Assembly: GCA_030847615.1 (NCBI GenBank)
Contig: JAUMIR010000001.1
Location: 87,841,501 to 87,905,500 of the forward strand
DNA: 64,000 bases
Direction of reading: 5' to 3'
Source: Gambelia wislizenii
Taxonomy: Eukaryota > Chordata > Lepidosauria > Squamata > Crotaphytidae
Shown piece by piece: positions 32,407 to 42,694 of the stretch (position 1 is the first letter of the stretch; every line of letters starts with the position of its first letter). The notes beneath the pieces are model-generated. The model worked only from the letters and a program-made list of their open reading frames with translations. It was not told the origin of the DNA and did no database searches. The position numbers and the translations under genes are program-made.

Positions 32407-32887
32407 CAGTTTCCTGCCAGAGAGAAGGAGAGCAGCTTCTGGACAGCAAGTTTCCTGCCAGTTTCCAGGCCAGTTTCCTGCCAGGGAGAAGAAGGAGAGC
32501 AGCTTCTGGACAGCCATTCTGACAGGGGAGATTGAATTTTTTTTTTTAAACTGTTGGGAGAGGCTGCTTGTTGCTGAGGGGCTCGAGCTTCTGACCTTGC
32601 CCTTTTACCCTCAAGAGCCCTCCTGTGAGTCACACCTGTGAGTCACACCTGTGAGTCACTAGGGGGTGGAGCTGGGAGCCTAGCTCTATATAACTCCTTG
32701 CAGAGGCTTTACAGGCCAGTTTCCTGCCAGAGAGAAGGAGAGCAGCTTCTGGACAGCAAGTTTCCTGCCAGTTTCCAGGCCAGTTTCCTGCCAGGGAGAA
32801 GAAGGAGAGCAGCTTCTGGACAGCCATTCTGACTGGGGAGATTGATTTTTTAAAAAAACTGTTGGGAGAGGCTGCTTGTTGTTGAGG
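32407..32887 (+). promoter_or_regulatory. CR1 5' region: duplicated promoter unit with TATA box and three TGAGTCA sites
   Basis: A ~172-bp block (TTTCCTGCCAGAGAGAAGG..GCTGCTTGTTG) occurs at 32407-32580 and again at 32717-32887, about 310 bp apart. Each block itself contains smaller TTTCCTGCCAG and GAGAGCAGCTTCTGGACAGC repeats. Between the blocks are three tandem 13-bp units, each with TGAGTCA (32626, 32639, 32652), the AP-1 consensus, followed by TATATAA at 32687. Promoter function is inferred. Confidence 0.7.
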
Positions 32888-32975
32888 CACGCGCCATAAT
32901 ACAGCATACCTAAAACTACAGCTTAGCATTCTCAGCATTAACTAAGAGTTCTTAGATTACCTAAAAGCTCTCACC

Positions 32976-33955
32976 ATGGACACTGAGGGGACTGCGGCAG
33001 TCACTTGCAACACTTGTGCGATGTTTGTCTTCTTGTCTACAGACGTGGAGAACTTCACATGCACCAAGTGCAAGCTGGTAGCCCTCTTGGAGGAGAAAGT
33101 ACAGCAGCTGGAGACACGGGTAGCTACACTTCAACAGATTCGCAAGCAAGAGGTTTTCCTGAAAAGAACAGAACGAACAGTCTTGGATGGGGACCGCACA
33201 GAGGAAGTGGCTGTGGAGGAGAGGGTCACTTCACAGACACAGGAAGTAGACAGCTGGAGGAATGTCACACACAGAACAAGAAAATCCAGGGATTCTTCAA
33301 GCAGCTTGCAGCTACAGAATCGATTCGAAGCCCTTTCCCTTAGCAAGGACAACGAGGAAGAACAGCATGGACAGACTTCAGGGGTAGAGCAGGGGACCTT
33401 GAGAGAGGACCACCACAAGGAACAGCAGCTGCGAAGCCTCGGCGGAGGCATGTGGTGGTGGTGGGGGACTCCTTGCTGTGGGGTACAGAAGCAGTGGTTT
33501 GTGGGCCTGACAAGATGACTCGGGAGGTGTGTTGTCTCCCTGGGGCAAAGATCTGTGATGTGACCGAGAGGCTGACAAGACTTGTCAAGCCTACGGATCA
33601 TTACCCCTTCCTTTTGGTCCATGTGGGAACCAATGACACTGCAAGGCACAGCTTTCCCAAGATCAGAAGAGATTATGAGGCCCTGGGGAGGAAGCTGAAA
33701 GAAATGGATGCACAGGTTGTCATCTCGTCTCTTCTGCCAGTTGAAGGGCATGGTCCAAGAAGGGAGAGGAAAATAGCCGACGTAAACAACTGGCTCCATA
33801 GATGGTGTCGCCGAGAACAAATTGGATTCTTGGATCATGGACTGTGCTTCCATGAGGGGGGACTTCTGGCAAGAGATGGGGTGCATCTTACAACAGTTGG
33901 AAGAAACATTTTTGCCAACAGTTTCAAGAATTTGATCAGGAGGGCTTTAAACTGA
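32976..33955 (+). pseudogene. CR1 ORF1: zinc-finger/coiled-coil N-terminus and SGNH-esterase-like domain, frameshifted
   Basis: The start ATG at 32976 follows CTCACC. The first frame (to 33518) encodes CNTC..CTKCK, a four-cysteine finger, then a heptad-like LEEKVQQLETRVATLQQ coiled coil and a charged linker. The frame then shifts near 33440-33480, and the second frame (33452-33955) encodes an SGNH/GDSL-esterase-like domain: VVGDSLLWG (catalytic Ser block), HVGTNDTA (Asn block) and ARDGVHLT near the C-terminus (Asp and His block). CR1 ORF1 proteins are known for this esterase fold. It stops 5 bp before the ORF2 ATG. Confidence 0.85.
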
Positions 33956-33960
33956 GTCAA

Positions 33961-36864
33961 ATGGGGGAGGGAGACAGTATTCTGGAAGGCAAAAGGGCTG
34001 GAGAAAATAGTCAAACTGTCATAGAGGGAACAAGGCAAACAGCGCAAGGACCCAACAGTGGGAGGCAAAAAAACTTGCACAGCCAGCAAGTAAAGGGAAC
34101 ACATGGTCTTAGATGTCTCTACACTAATGCACAGAGCATGGGAAATAAGCAAGATGAACTTGAACTCCTCACACTACAAAACAAATATGATATAATAGGC
34201 ATTACTGAAACCTGGTGGGATAAGTCACATGATTGGAATGTAAGAATAGAGGGGTATAACCTTTATAGGAGAAACAGGCCAAACCAGAAAGGAGGAGGAA
34301 TAGCATTATATGTCAGGGATATTTACACCAGTGAAGTGATCCACGACATCAATACTGGAAGCCAGGTGGAGAGCATCTGGATAAAAATTAAAGGGGAGGG
34401 AAACAACAGGCATGTTATTGTGGGACTCTACTACAGACCCCCAAATCAGACGGAGGAATTGGATGATTCCTTTCTAGAACAGATGAACATACATGCAGAA
34501 AGATGTAGTAGTGATGGGTTACTTCAACTATCCTGATATTTGTTGGCAGTCTAACTCAGCCAAAACTTCAAGGTCTAGCAAATTCCTTACATGCCTGGAA
34601 GACAATTTCATGGTCCAAAAGGTGGAAGAGGCAACAAGGGGGTCAGCTATTTTAGTTCTGATCCTAACCAACAGAGATGACCTGGTTAATGGGGTGCAAG
34701 TGGTGGGATCCTTAGGTGAGAGTGATCATGTTCTCCTGGAGTTTGTTATACAATGGAAAGGAGAAGCCAGGCATTGTCAGACATGTGTTCTCGACTTTAG
34801 GAGAGCTGATTTCAAAAAACTCAGGGAAATACTGGGGGTGATCCCATGGTTAGGAATACTAAAAGAGAAGAGACCTCAAGACGAATGGGACTTTCTCAAA
34901 AGGGAGATACTGAAGGCACAATTTCAAACAGTACCATTGAGGAAGAAAAATGGGGGGTGTCTCAAGAAACCAGGATGGATGACTAAAGAACTTTCAATGG
35001 AGCTAAGTTTTAAATGGAACATGTATAGGAAATGGAAAAGGGGGGAAATCACCAAAGAAGAATTCAAACAGATAGCGAACACGTGTAGGAGTAAAGTCAG
35101 AAAAGCTAAAGCGCAGAATGAGCTCAGGCTTGCTAGGGAGGTTAAGAACAATAAAAAGGGTTTTTTTGGGGGGGGTGTCTGCAGCAAAAGGAGGAAGAAG
35201 GAAATGATAGGGCCACTACGTGGAGAAGATGGCAAAATGCTAACAGGGGACAGAGAAAAGGCAGAATTACTCAACACCTTCTTTGCCTCATTGTTTTCAG
35301 AAAAGGAAAAGGGTGACCAACCTGAGGAGAATGGAACAGAGGACACAATAGGGGAAATCCAGCTCAAAATAAGTAAAGAGGTAGTACAGGAATACCTTCT
35401 TAATATAAATGAATTTAAATCTCCAGGACCAGATGAACTACATCCAAGAGTATTAAAAGAGCTGGCAAATATAATCTCAGAGCCATTGGCAATAATATTT
35501 GAGAACTCCTGGAGAACAGGAGAAGTCCCAGCAGACTGGAGGAGGGCAAACGTTGTTCCCATCTTCAAAAAGGGGAAAAAAGAGGATCCCAACAATTATC
35601 GTCCAGTTAGTCTGACATCAATACCAGGGAAGATTCTAGAGCAGATCATTAAACAGAGAGTCTGTGAACATTTAGAAGGCAATGGCATAATCACAAAAAG
35701 TCAACATGGGTTTCAGAGAAACAAGTCATGCCAGACTAATCTGATCTCTTTTTTTGATAAAGTTACCAGCTTGGTAGATGAAGGGAATGCTGTGGACATC
35801 GCATACCTTGATTTCAGTAAGGCCTTTGACAAGGTTCCCCATGACATTCTTGCAAACAAGCTTGTAAAATGTGGGCTAGACAAGTTAACTGTTCAATGTA
35901 TTTGTAACTGGTTGACCGGCCGAACCCAAAGGGTGCTTAGCAGTGGCTCTTCTTCGTCTTGGAAAGAAGTGACCAGTGGGGTGCCACAGGGTTCTGTCCT
36001 GGGCCCAGTGCTATTCAACATCTTTATCAATGACTTGGATGAGGGAATTAGGGGCATACATATCAAATTTGCAGATGACACCAAATTAGGAGGAGTAGCT
36101 AATACCCTAGAGGACAGGATCACAATTCAGAATGACCTGGATAGACTGGAGAGCTGGGCCAAAGCTAACAAAATGAAATTCAATACGGAGAAATGTAAAG
36201 TACTACATTTAGGGCATAAATGCATAAATATAGGATGGGAGAGACCTGGCTGAACAAGACTATGTGCGAAAGGGATCTAGGAGTCTTAGTGGACCACAAG
36301 TTGAACATGAGTCAACAATGTGATGCGGCAGCTAAAAAGGCCAATGCGATTTTGGGCTGTATCAATAGAAGTATAGTGTCTAGATCAGGGGAAGTAATAG
36401 TGCCACTCTATTCTGCCTTGGTCAGACCTCACTTAGAATACTGTGTCCAGTTCTGGGCACCACAATTCAAAAAGGATATTGACAAATTGGAGCGTGTCCA
36501 GAGAAGGGCAACTAAAATGGTGAAAGGTCTGGAAACAATGCCTTATGAGGAGAGACTTAGGGAGCTGGGTATGTTTAGCCTGGAAAAAAGACGGTTAAGA
36601 GGCGATATGATAGCCCTGTTTAAGTATTTGAAGGGATGTCACACTGAGGATGGAGCAGGCTTGTTTTCTGCTGCTCCAGAGACTGGAACACGGAGCAATG
36701 GATGCAAGCTCCAGGAACAGAGATTCCACCTCAACATTAGGAGGAACTTTTTGACAGTAAGAGCTGTTCGGCAGTGGAACACACTCCCTCGGAGCGTGGT
36801 AGGGTCTCCTTCCTTGGAGGTCTTTAAACAGAGGCTAGATTGCCATCTGTCGAGGATGCTTTGA
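33961..36864 (+). pseudogene. CR1 ORF2: endonuclease and reverse transcriptase, two frameshifts
   Basis: Three frames in order. 33961-34536: APE-type endonuclease N-terminus (YTNAQSMGNKQDEL, IITETWW as IGITETWW, GGIALYVR). A shift near 34490 leads to 34493-36253: the rest of the endonuclease ([11 protein letters not shown], where the family has GDFN, so a catalytic Asp is changed to Tyr; [10 protein letters not shown]), a basic linker, then [52 protein letters not shown] and an intact FADDTKLGG (about 36067-36093). A second shift near 36220 leads to 36220-36864: [32 protein letters not shown], and the C-terminal RQWNTLPRSVV. Because of the shifts and the Asp change it is unlikely to be active. 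Confidence 0.92.
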
Positions 36865-36928
36865 TCAAGATTTCCTGCGTGGCAGGGGGTTGGACTGGAT
36901 GGCCCTCGTGGTCTCTTCCAACTCTGCA

Positions 36929-36960
36929 ATTCTATGATTCTATGATTCTATGATTCTATG
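36929..36960 (+). repeat. CR1 3' terminal octamer repeats
   Basis: Four exact ATTCTATG units form the 3' end of the CR1, taking the place of a poly-A tail. Confidence 0.95.
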
Positions 36961-37014
36961 TGGTATCTTTATGACACCGTATTTAGTGCATCTGATAGAG
37001 TCCTGATAAAGTCC
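36961..37014 (-). mobile_element. GGACTTTATCAGAC-family DNA element, right part
   Basis: TATCTTTATGACACCGTATTT..CATCTGAT and the end CTGATAAAGTCC followed by CTG (37015-37017). It completes the element that begins at 31927 with the same CTG duplication. A few tens of bases around the CR1 insertion point are missing compared with the 59359 copy. Confidence 0.85.
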
Positions 37015-37049
37015 CTGGAGAGGAGGGCAAGACAAAAATTATTAATCAG

Positions 37050-37112
37050 TGTTATTTATGTATTTATTTATTTATTGGATTTATATCCCACCTTTCTCCA
37101 AAAATGGGATTC
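37050..37112 (-). mobile_element. L2-like 3' tail fragment
   Basis: TTTATTTATTTATTGG, TTTATATCCCACCTTTCTCC is the reverse of an L2 3' end, as at 50341-50385. Confidence 0.6.
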
Positions 37113-37114
37113 AT

Positions 37115-38265
37115 GTGTGAAAGGCAGAATGTGTGAAAGGCAGATTAACAGATTTTTTAGAATAAAGATAGAAAACAAGGCACAGTGGTAACATGTTATA
37201 TTGAACAGGGAAGGTCCAGACTTGGTGTGGGGACCCTGTTATTTTCAAGGCTTGGAGAGATCGGGATCTTAATTCTAATGCTGCGCAAGGAGCATATTGC
37301 TTAGGGTCCTGCATTTATGTGAAACATAAGTGAATGGCACTTTTAAAACTACAATTTTAGCATGAATTTGCGTGAATTACAATCTACCTCCTTAGTTGCA
37401 TGGAGTACAATCATACTTGTCAGGGTGTTTGTCCTCTCACAGCACTTTTGTTTATGTTTAGTGTTAATATAAATTCTCATTTTCTGCATCTAATTTCACT
37501 TTGCTCCCACCCTCGGCTATGTACTTGAACTTTTTAAGATTATATTCCATGCATCTGAGAAGTGGGTGAAAATTCACAAAAGATTGTGCTAAAAATGGTA
37601 GTATTAAAGACATCACAGCATTCTTTGTTGTTTGTCTGGCACAGACAAATCTTTGAAAAATATTTCTGAGACTACTTGTAGCTAGCATCCTGTCACCTTC
37701 AATGCTGGTGTGATCTTTGCAGGAGACTTAATGGGAGATAAACAAATCTCACCTGTCCATTCTTTTGCTCTGGCAAATTGGAACTAGCAATGAAGATTAA
37801 CATGTGTGCAGGGTTTTCCAACTTTTGACCTCAGGTTTATTTCTGAGGGAAAACCACACACACTGTGTTCAGAACAGCTGTATCAGAATGACTCACACAT
37901 AAAGGAAAGGGGATTTCTGGGAAGCAAACCACACAACCTAATTGGGCATAATTTTTACAACACTCAATTAAACAATAAATAGTTTGGGTCAGAGAAGGGA
38001 TAAACACGTAGGACATTATGGTAATTAGGCTGTGGGGCTCCTTTGAGCAGCCAAAGGTCTCTTGCAATTTGGCAATTGCCTCAATGTCGGTGAGGTAAGG
38101 CATGAGTTTAAAGTCTACCTTTCCCCTGGTTAATACTAACTGTTCTCTTAAGGATCTAAATCCAGTTGTAAGTCCCAACTAGAGAAGACCCATGGAACCA
38201 ATGAAATCAGTGACTTAATAACTCTTACCCAAGGATTCAATTGGTGCACTCTGGTTGGGACCAAC
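37115..38265. other. No recognisable feature
   Basis: About 1.1 kb of unique-looking DNA. The minus-strand frames here have no domain I recognise. Confidence 0.5.
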
Positions 38266-38267
38266 AA

Positions 38268-38950
38268 TTGGACAATAGGAGGGATAGCTAATGCCCCAGA
38301 GGACAGGATCAGAATCCAAAATGACCTTAACAGATTAGAAAGCTGGGCCAAAAGTGACAAAATTAATTTCAACAGGGAGTACTGTACTATACTTAGGCAG
38401 AAAAAAAATGAAATACACAGGTATAGGATGGGTGACACCTGGTTTGATAGCAGTGCACATGAAAGGGCTCTAGGAGTCTTAATGGACCATGAACTGAACA
38501 TGAATCAGCTGTGTGATGTGGCAGCCAGAAAATAAAAGAAAAAAGAAAATGAAAAGAAAAACCTTTCAATGTGATTCTAGGCTGCATCAATAGGAGTATA
38601 GTGTCTAGACCGAGGGAAGTAATAGTGCCACTCTATTCTGCTTTAGTCAGACCTCACTTGGAGTACTGTGTTCAGTTCTGGGCACCACAATTCAATAAGA
38701 ATATTGACAAGCTGGAGCATGTGCAGAGGAGGGTGATCAAAATGGTCAAAGTTCTGGGAACCATGCCCTATGAGCAGTGGCTTGGGGAGCTGGATATGTT
38801 TAGCCTGATGAGGAGAAGGTTAAAAAGAGACATGATAGCCATGTTTAAATATTTGAAGAGATGTCATATTGAGGATGGAGGTTGTTTTTGGTGGTTCCAG
38901 AGACTAGGACGTGGAGCAATTGATTCAAATTACAGGAAAAGAGATGAGGT
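38268..38950 (+). pseudogene. CR1 LINE ORF2 C-terminal fragment
   Basis: It starts just after the FADD position (GGIANAPEDRIRIQND, SWAKSDKINFNRE) with an insertion of A-rich sequence near 38533-38565, then a frame (38571-38990) reading [62 protein letters not shown]. It is truncated before the 3' UTR. Confidence 0.88.
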
Positions 38951-39169
38951 CTGTCTATTAAATAATGAGACTGTGTTTCTACCTTTCTGACAAATCAGGG
39001 AGAACTGATTGTGAACGCTTGAGTAGTGACCTTGAACATGTCTCAGCCTGCATGACAAACATCAACACTCTCGACTGTTCAGTTAGTTGTCAGTCATTGT
39101 GTAAAGCAGCTGTGTTGTCTGTTGTGTGCTGGAAAAATGCTACGTTTAAAAGTTGAGCAACACATTCTG

Positions 39170-39485
39170 CAGCAACCTAGGCAGACCCAAACCTTTTTCA
39201 AAAAATCATCACTTGTGATGAAACCTGGATCTTCCAGTATGATCCTGCGATGAAACAACAGTCAATGCATTGGAAAACACCATCAACACCAAGAATGAAA
39301 AAAGCACATCAAAGCAAGTCCACATTCAAAGCCATGCTCGTTGTTGTTTTAACATCAAGGGTGTAATTCTGGCAGAATAGGTTCCAGAAGGCAGAACAGT
39401 GAACTAGCATTATTATAAGGAAGTTTTGTCAATATGATACAGACAGGATCTAAAGCAGGACCTTCAAAGAAACTACCTGTGGGGG
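39170..39485 (+). pseudogene. Mariner transposase relic
   Basis: The plus strand at about 39195-39345 encodes, out of a single clean frame, CDETWIFQYDPAMKQQSMHW followed by KTPSTPRMKKAHQSKSTFKAM, the central catalytic part of a mariner transposase: the first D of the D,D34D triad lies in CDETW. Further 3' the frame is broken. No terminal repeats were located and both ends are missing. Confidence 0.8.
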
Positions 39486-39572
39486 AATAGCAGGTCTATT
39501 TGCTAATCAGATTTTTGGCACTGAGATTGTTTCTGAAATCTCTAGAACATATCAAGGAAATATCTGTACATA

Positions 39573-39828
39573 TAGTAGGACCCCTGTATCAACTGGGGGG
39601 GTTGGTTCTGGGGGGCCCTGTGGATACTGAAAAGCGTGGATAATAGCGAATGCCATTGAAAATAATGGGACTTCTGGTTTAAAATACCATAGAGTTGCCT
39701 TGGAGGACCTAGAAAATGGCTAGAGAGGACACATTTTCTAGGAAGACTCTATGGCAGGTGTGCTGTTTTGTATCCTGTGGATAATTGAATCAGTGGATAA
39801 TTAATCAGTGTATATGGGGGTCCTACTC
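39573..39828. mobile_element. CAGTAGGACCC-family MITE, copy 3
   Basis: Ends TAGTAGGACCCCTGTAT and ATATGGGGGTCCTACTC, TA on both sides (39571-39572, 39829-39830). Same orientation as the 24877 copy and very similar inside (GGATAATAGCGAATGCCATTG, TTGGAGGACCTAGAAAATGG, GGAAGACTCTATGGCAGG). Confidence 0.9.
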
Positions 39829-39834
39829 TATAAG

Positions 39835-40670
39835 GAATAATTGTTGATCTGAAAATTAATTAGGTAAATGTTTACGTATCAATAGTTTGTCAGAGTTACA
39901 CAGTTTGCCTTTTTTTTCAATTTTGGAATGCAATCCTGTTCATATCTATGCCAAAATTAATCCCACTGAATTCAGTTTGGCTGCAATCATGTAGCTACCT
40001 ATGTGGGAGTGAGTACCACTGAATGCAGAAGGATTCATTTCCAAGTATGCATGTGTAGGGTTGTGCAGTTAATGTTTAACTGATATGGAACTGATAGCAT
40101 GATGGAAACAAAGGAGGCAGCCGCTGTGTAAGGAAGGTAATGTCTCCTTCAGCCCATTTGAGTTTGATCTTCATAGCTCAAAGAGGGCAGCAGAAAGAAT
40201 GAAAGAGATTCTGGACTGGCCAGCCATTAGGCAGAGTGAGGTGGCCTAGAGATGCTGCCAGGGGCAGGGGAGAAGTGGTGACAGTCTCCAGATTGTTATT
40301 TCCAAACTGTCTGTTTTCCTCTACTGGGGGAAGAGTTATATATGCCACACAAGAACCATGCTGAGACCCCCCTTCGTCAGTGGCTACTGGTGTCTCCCAT
40401 GGCAATGGAGCATCATACCCATTCTGATTTTTTTGTATGAATTTTAAAAGTACAAGCCAAAGTGCTGGCATGGGAACCACTAACCACCTCTGCCAGAAAC
40501 TATCCTATATGTCTCAGTTGTGGTGGAGGATCCTATCCTACTCCTAGTGTTGAAGTAAGATTCAGATGCCAGTTCAGTCAGTTTTTATATGTAGACTGGG
40601 GAGGGAACCATCTTCACTTTCCCAGAGAGGCAGCAAAATGTCTTATGCTGCCCTCGAAGGGGACCCAGCT
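39835..40670. other. No recognisable feature
   Basis: Unique-looking, no recognised repeats; frames at 40178-40480 and 40462-40698 have no domain. Confidence 0.45.
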
Positions 40671-40789
40671 GCTGAAAATATTTGCAGTTGTTGTGTGACT
40701 TCTAGTTGTTTTCTGACTTACAGGATCCTAAGGTGAACCTATCATTGGGGTTTTCCTGGCAAGATTTGCCTCTGAGGCTGAGAGAGTGT

Positions 40790-41011
40790 GGCCAGATCCA
40801 CACTACACAAGTAAACTGTTTGAAACTGGATTATTTGCCATGGGTCCTTCTTATTGAATCCTGGGATTTGTAGTTTTACAAGGTCTTTAGCCTTCTTTGC
40901 CAAAGAGTGCTGGTGCCTCCCCAAACTACAAATCCCAGGAGGGAGCCATAGGAAGGAGTCATCCAAATAATCCAATTCAAGCTGGATTATTTGTGTAGTG
41001 TGGATGCACCC
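40790..41011. mobile_element. hAT-like long-TIR MITE inserted in SINE
   Basis: CAGATCCACACTACACAAG and TTTGTGTAGTGTGGATGCACC are the ends; inner arms TGAATCCTGGGATTTGTAGTTTT and CAAACTACAAATCCCAGGAG also pair. It interrupts the SINE at GAGAGTGTG / TGTGACTTGG. Confidence 0.87.
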
Positions 41012-41063
41012 TGTGACTTGGTCACTCAGTGGGTTTCCACAGCTGAGTGGGGTTTTGAACCTG

Positions 41064-41612
41064 GGACTTTATCAGACCGGGCAAATATGGCATCACATAG
41101 ACGCCTAATGATCACAAAAGGGTATGCATGCCAGATGATGTCTCCCTTTCGTGATCATGTATTGTGAAAAACCTGTTCCTTTTTATTGACGGGCCAAGCC
41201 GTCAATAGATCAGCTGTGGCACTTTGTTCTGCATTTGAAACCTCGAACCATTTTCCTCTTGTGAATAGAGTGTTAATGACAGAACACTTCAGGGTGAGAT
41301 CATGACAGCCACATAGGGGATGCTCTTTTTAAGACACCCCCCCCCCGGTTACCTGGGACTTTTAAAGTGTGTTTTTGTGCTTTGCTGTCCTTTTTATATG
41401 TTTATTTTGCTTTTATTTTTGAATTTCTCAAGTTAGCATCTTCTTGCGAGAATCAGAGATCTTGAACTAGGCAGGCAGTCCATTCAGTCTCTGTTAGCAC
41501 CGGGGATGCCTGTGAATGCTGCTAAAGGTAGGTCTGATCAAGGGGGTTCTTTTGCCGGGATAAAAATATGTTGGCAAAAGAACTTTCACGGAGGGTGGTC
41601 TGATAAAAGTCC
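41064..41612 (+). mobile_element. GGACTTTATCAGAC-family DNA element, copy 3 (inserted in SINE)
   Basis: Ends GGACTTTATCAGACC and GGTCTGATAAAAGTCC; CTG at 41061-41063 and 41613-41615. The interior matches 19800-20349 over its whole length. 549 bp, non-coding. Confidence 0.92.
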
Positions 41613-41668
41613 CTGATTTCCTAGTCCAATGCTCAAACTGCTACACAATATCAGCTTTGGCTGAAAAT

Positions 41669-41997
41669 GGACTTTTTCAGACGTCTAAAATGCAACGGAA
41701 GCAGCCTCGCCACGTTGCGAGGCTGCTGCGCTGCAGGGCGTCCCTTTCGCATGACGCCCGTCCCTGCCGGTACTGTTGCGGTACCGCAGGGACATTTGAG
41801 TGTTATATTTCGGAAATTTTTACTCACAATCAACTTTCATGAGTAAAAATCACCGAAATATAACACTCAAATGTCCCTGCGGTACCGCAACAGTACCGGC
41901 AGGGACGGATGTCATGAGAAAGGGATGCCCTGCAGTGCAGCAGCCTCGCAACGTGGCGAGGCTGCTTCCGTTGCATTTTAGACGTCCGAAAAAGTCC
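41669..41997. mobile_element. Palindromic MITE 2: near-perfect 329-bp hairpin
   Basis: Ends GGACTTTTTCAGACGTC and GACGTCCGAAAAAGTCC with AAT at 41666-41668 and 41998-42000. Arms of about 155 bp are almost fully complementary (TAAAATGCAACGGAAGCAGC with GCTGCTTCCGTTGCATTTTA; GTCCCTGCCGGTACTGTTGC with GCAACAGTACCGGCAGGGAC; ACATTTGAGTGTTATATTTC with its complement), around a short AT-rich loop. The high arm identity suggests recent insertion or arm homogenisation. Confidence 0.93.
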
Positions 41998-42002
41998 AAT
42001 AT

Positions 42003-42612
42003 ATCCCTTATTTCTTTCAAATCCTACTCTATGCCAAACTGCAACCTCTGCCTTAGAAATAAAACAATGTCATGAAGTAATAAAATGAAGAAGAACTGCT
42101 TAGATAAACTAAATGTCTGTGTATTGAGAGGGCCTGAGCATTCTTAAACTTCTGCTGAACTGGGGTCAAGAGAGTTCCAGGACATGAGGAAACACTTGTT
42201 TGTTTGTTGTATGTCCTTTGTGTATACATTGTCTGCTGCACTTCTGCCTCTGGAAAACCCTTCCTGCTCCTCCCACTTCTCAGGAAGTAGCCATTAAAGT
42301 TTGACAGTTTCTTCTTGAGTGGAGACAGAGTGCAGCTGTAATATGTACCCATTGGACAAGAACAATTATTACATCACAATTATGACAAAACATAACTCCT
42401 CCCAGTCTTCATGCCCATTTCTAAAGGGTAAACACAGAGAAACTTTACTTCAGTAAAGGGTAGTACTTACTTGCTTTGCTTAAAGTAGTGCTCACACCCC
42501 ATAAAATGTGGGGAGGAGGAGTGGGGTGGTTTAGTGAGTTTGACTTCTACCACCAGGTATATGGGGTTTAGAATCTTTGTTATCATCATGGCCAAATGTT
42601 AACAGCTGCCCA
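42003..42612. other. No recognisable feature
   Basis: Unique-looking, short frames only. Confidence 0.45.
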
Positions 42613-42614
42613 GT

Positions 42615-42692
42615 GGCATGTGTGTATGTGCCTTCAAGTCGCCTTATGGTGACCCCATGAATTTCATAGGGTTTTCTTAGAAAGAGAGTTAA
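42615..42692 (-). mobile_element. SINE tail fragment (5S/tRNA SINE type)
   Basis: GTGCCTTCAAGTCGCC..TATGGTGACCCCATGAATTTCATAGGG is the reverse of the shared SINE tail and body end; AAATTCAT places it with the 5S-headed type. Confidence 0.75.
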
Positions 42693-42694
42693 TT

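Larger units (their letters stand above)
32407..36960 (+). mobile_element. CR1 LINE, near full length
   Basis: About 4.55 kb: duplicated 5' promoter unit (32407-32887), short leader, ORF1 (32976-33955), ORF2 (33961-36864), short 3' UTR and four ATTCTATG repeats at the very end (36929-36960), the standard CR1 3' signal. Both boundaries are set independently because the two halves of a DNA element flank it. Frames are long, with about three frameshifts, so it is young relative to the other CR1 copies here. The 3' 290 bp are almost identical by eye to the copy at 61219-61503. Confidence 0.93.
40725..41652 (-). mobile_element. tRNA-derived SINE split by two DNA elements
   Basis: Pieces at 40725-40789 (AAGGTGAACCTATCATTGGGG, CCTCTGAGGCTGAGAG), 41012-41063 (GTGACTTGGTCACTCAGTGGG, GAGTGGGGTTTTGAACCTG) and 41613-41652 (TAGTCCAATGCTCAAACTGC) join into one minus-strand copy of the 16935-type SINE. 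The gaps are filled by the MITEs at 40790 and 41064. Confidence 0.88.

Noticed and set aside
33131..33886. 251-residue minus-strand open frame
   Set aside because: It is the antisense of CR1 ORF1, whose plus-strand frames carry the esterase and zinc-finger motifs.
34924..35595. 223-residue minus-strand open frame
   Set aside because: Antisense of CR1 ORF2; serine- and leucine-rich composition is what the reverse of that A-rich coding sequence gives.
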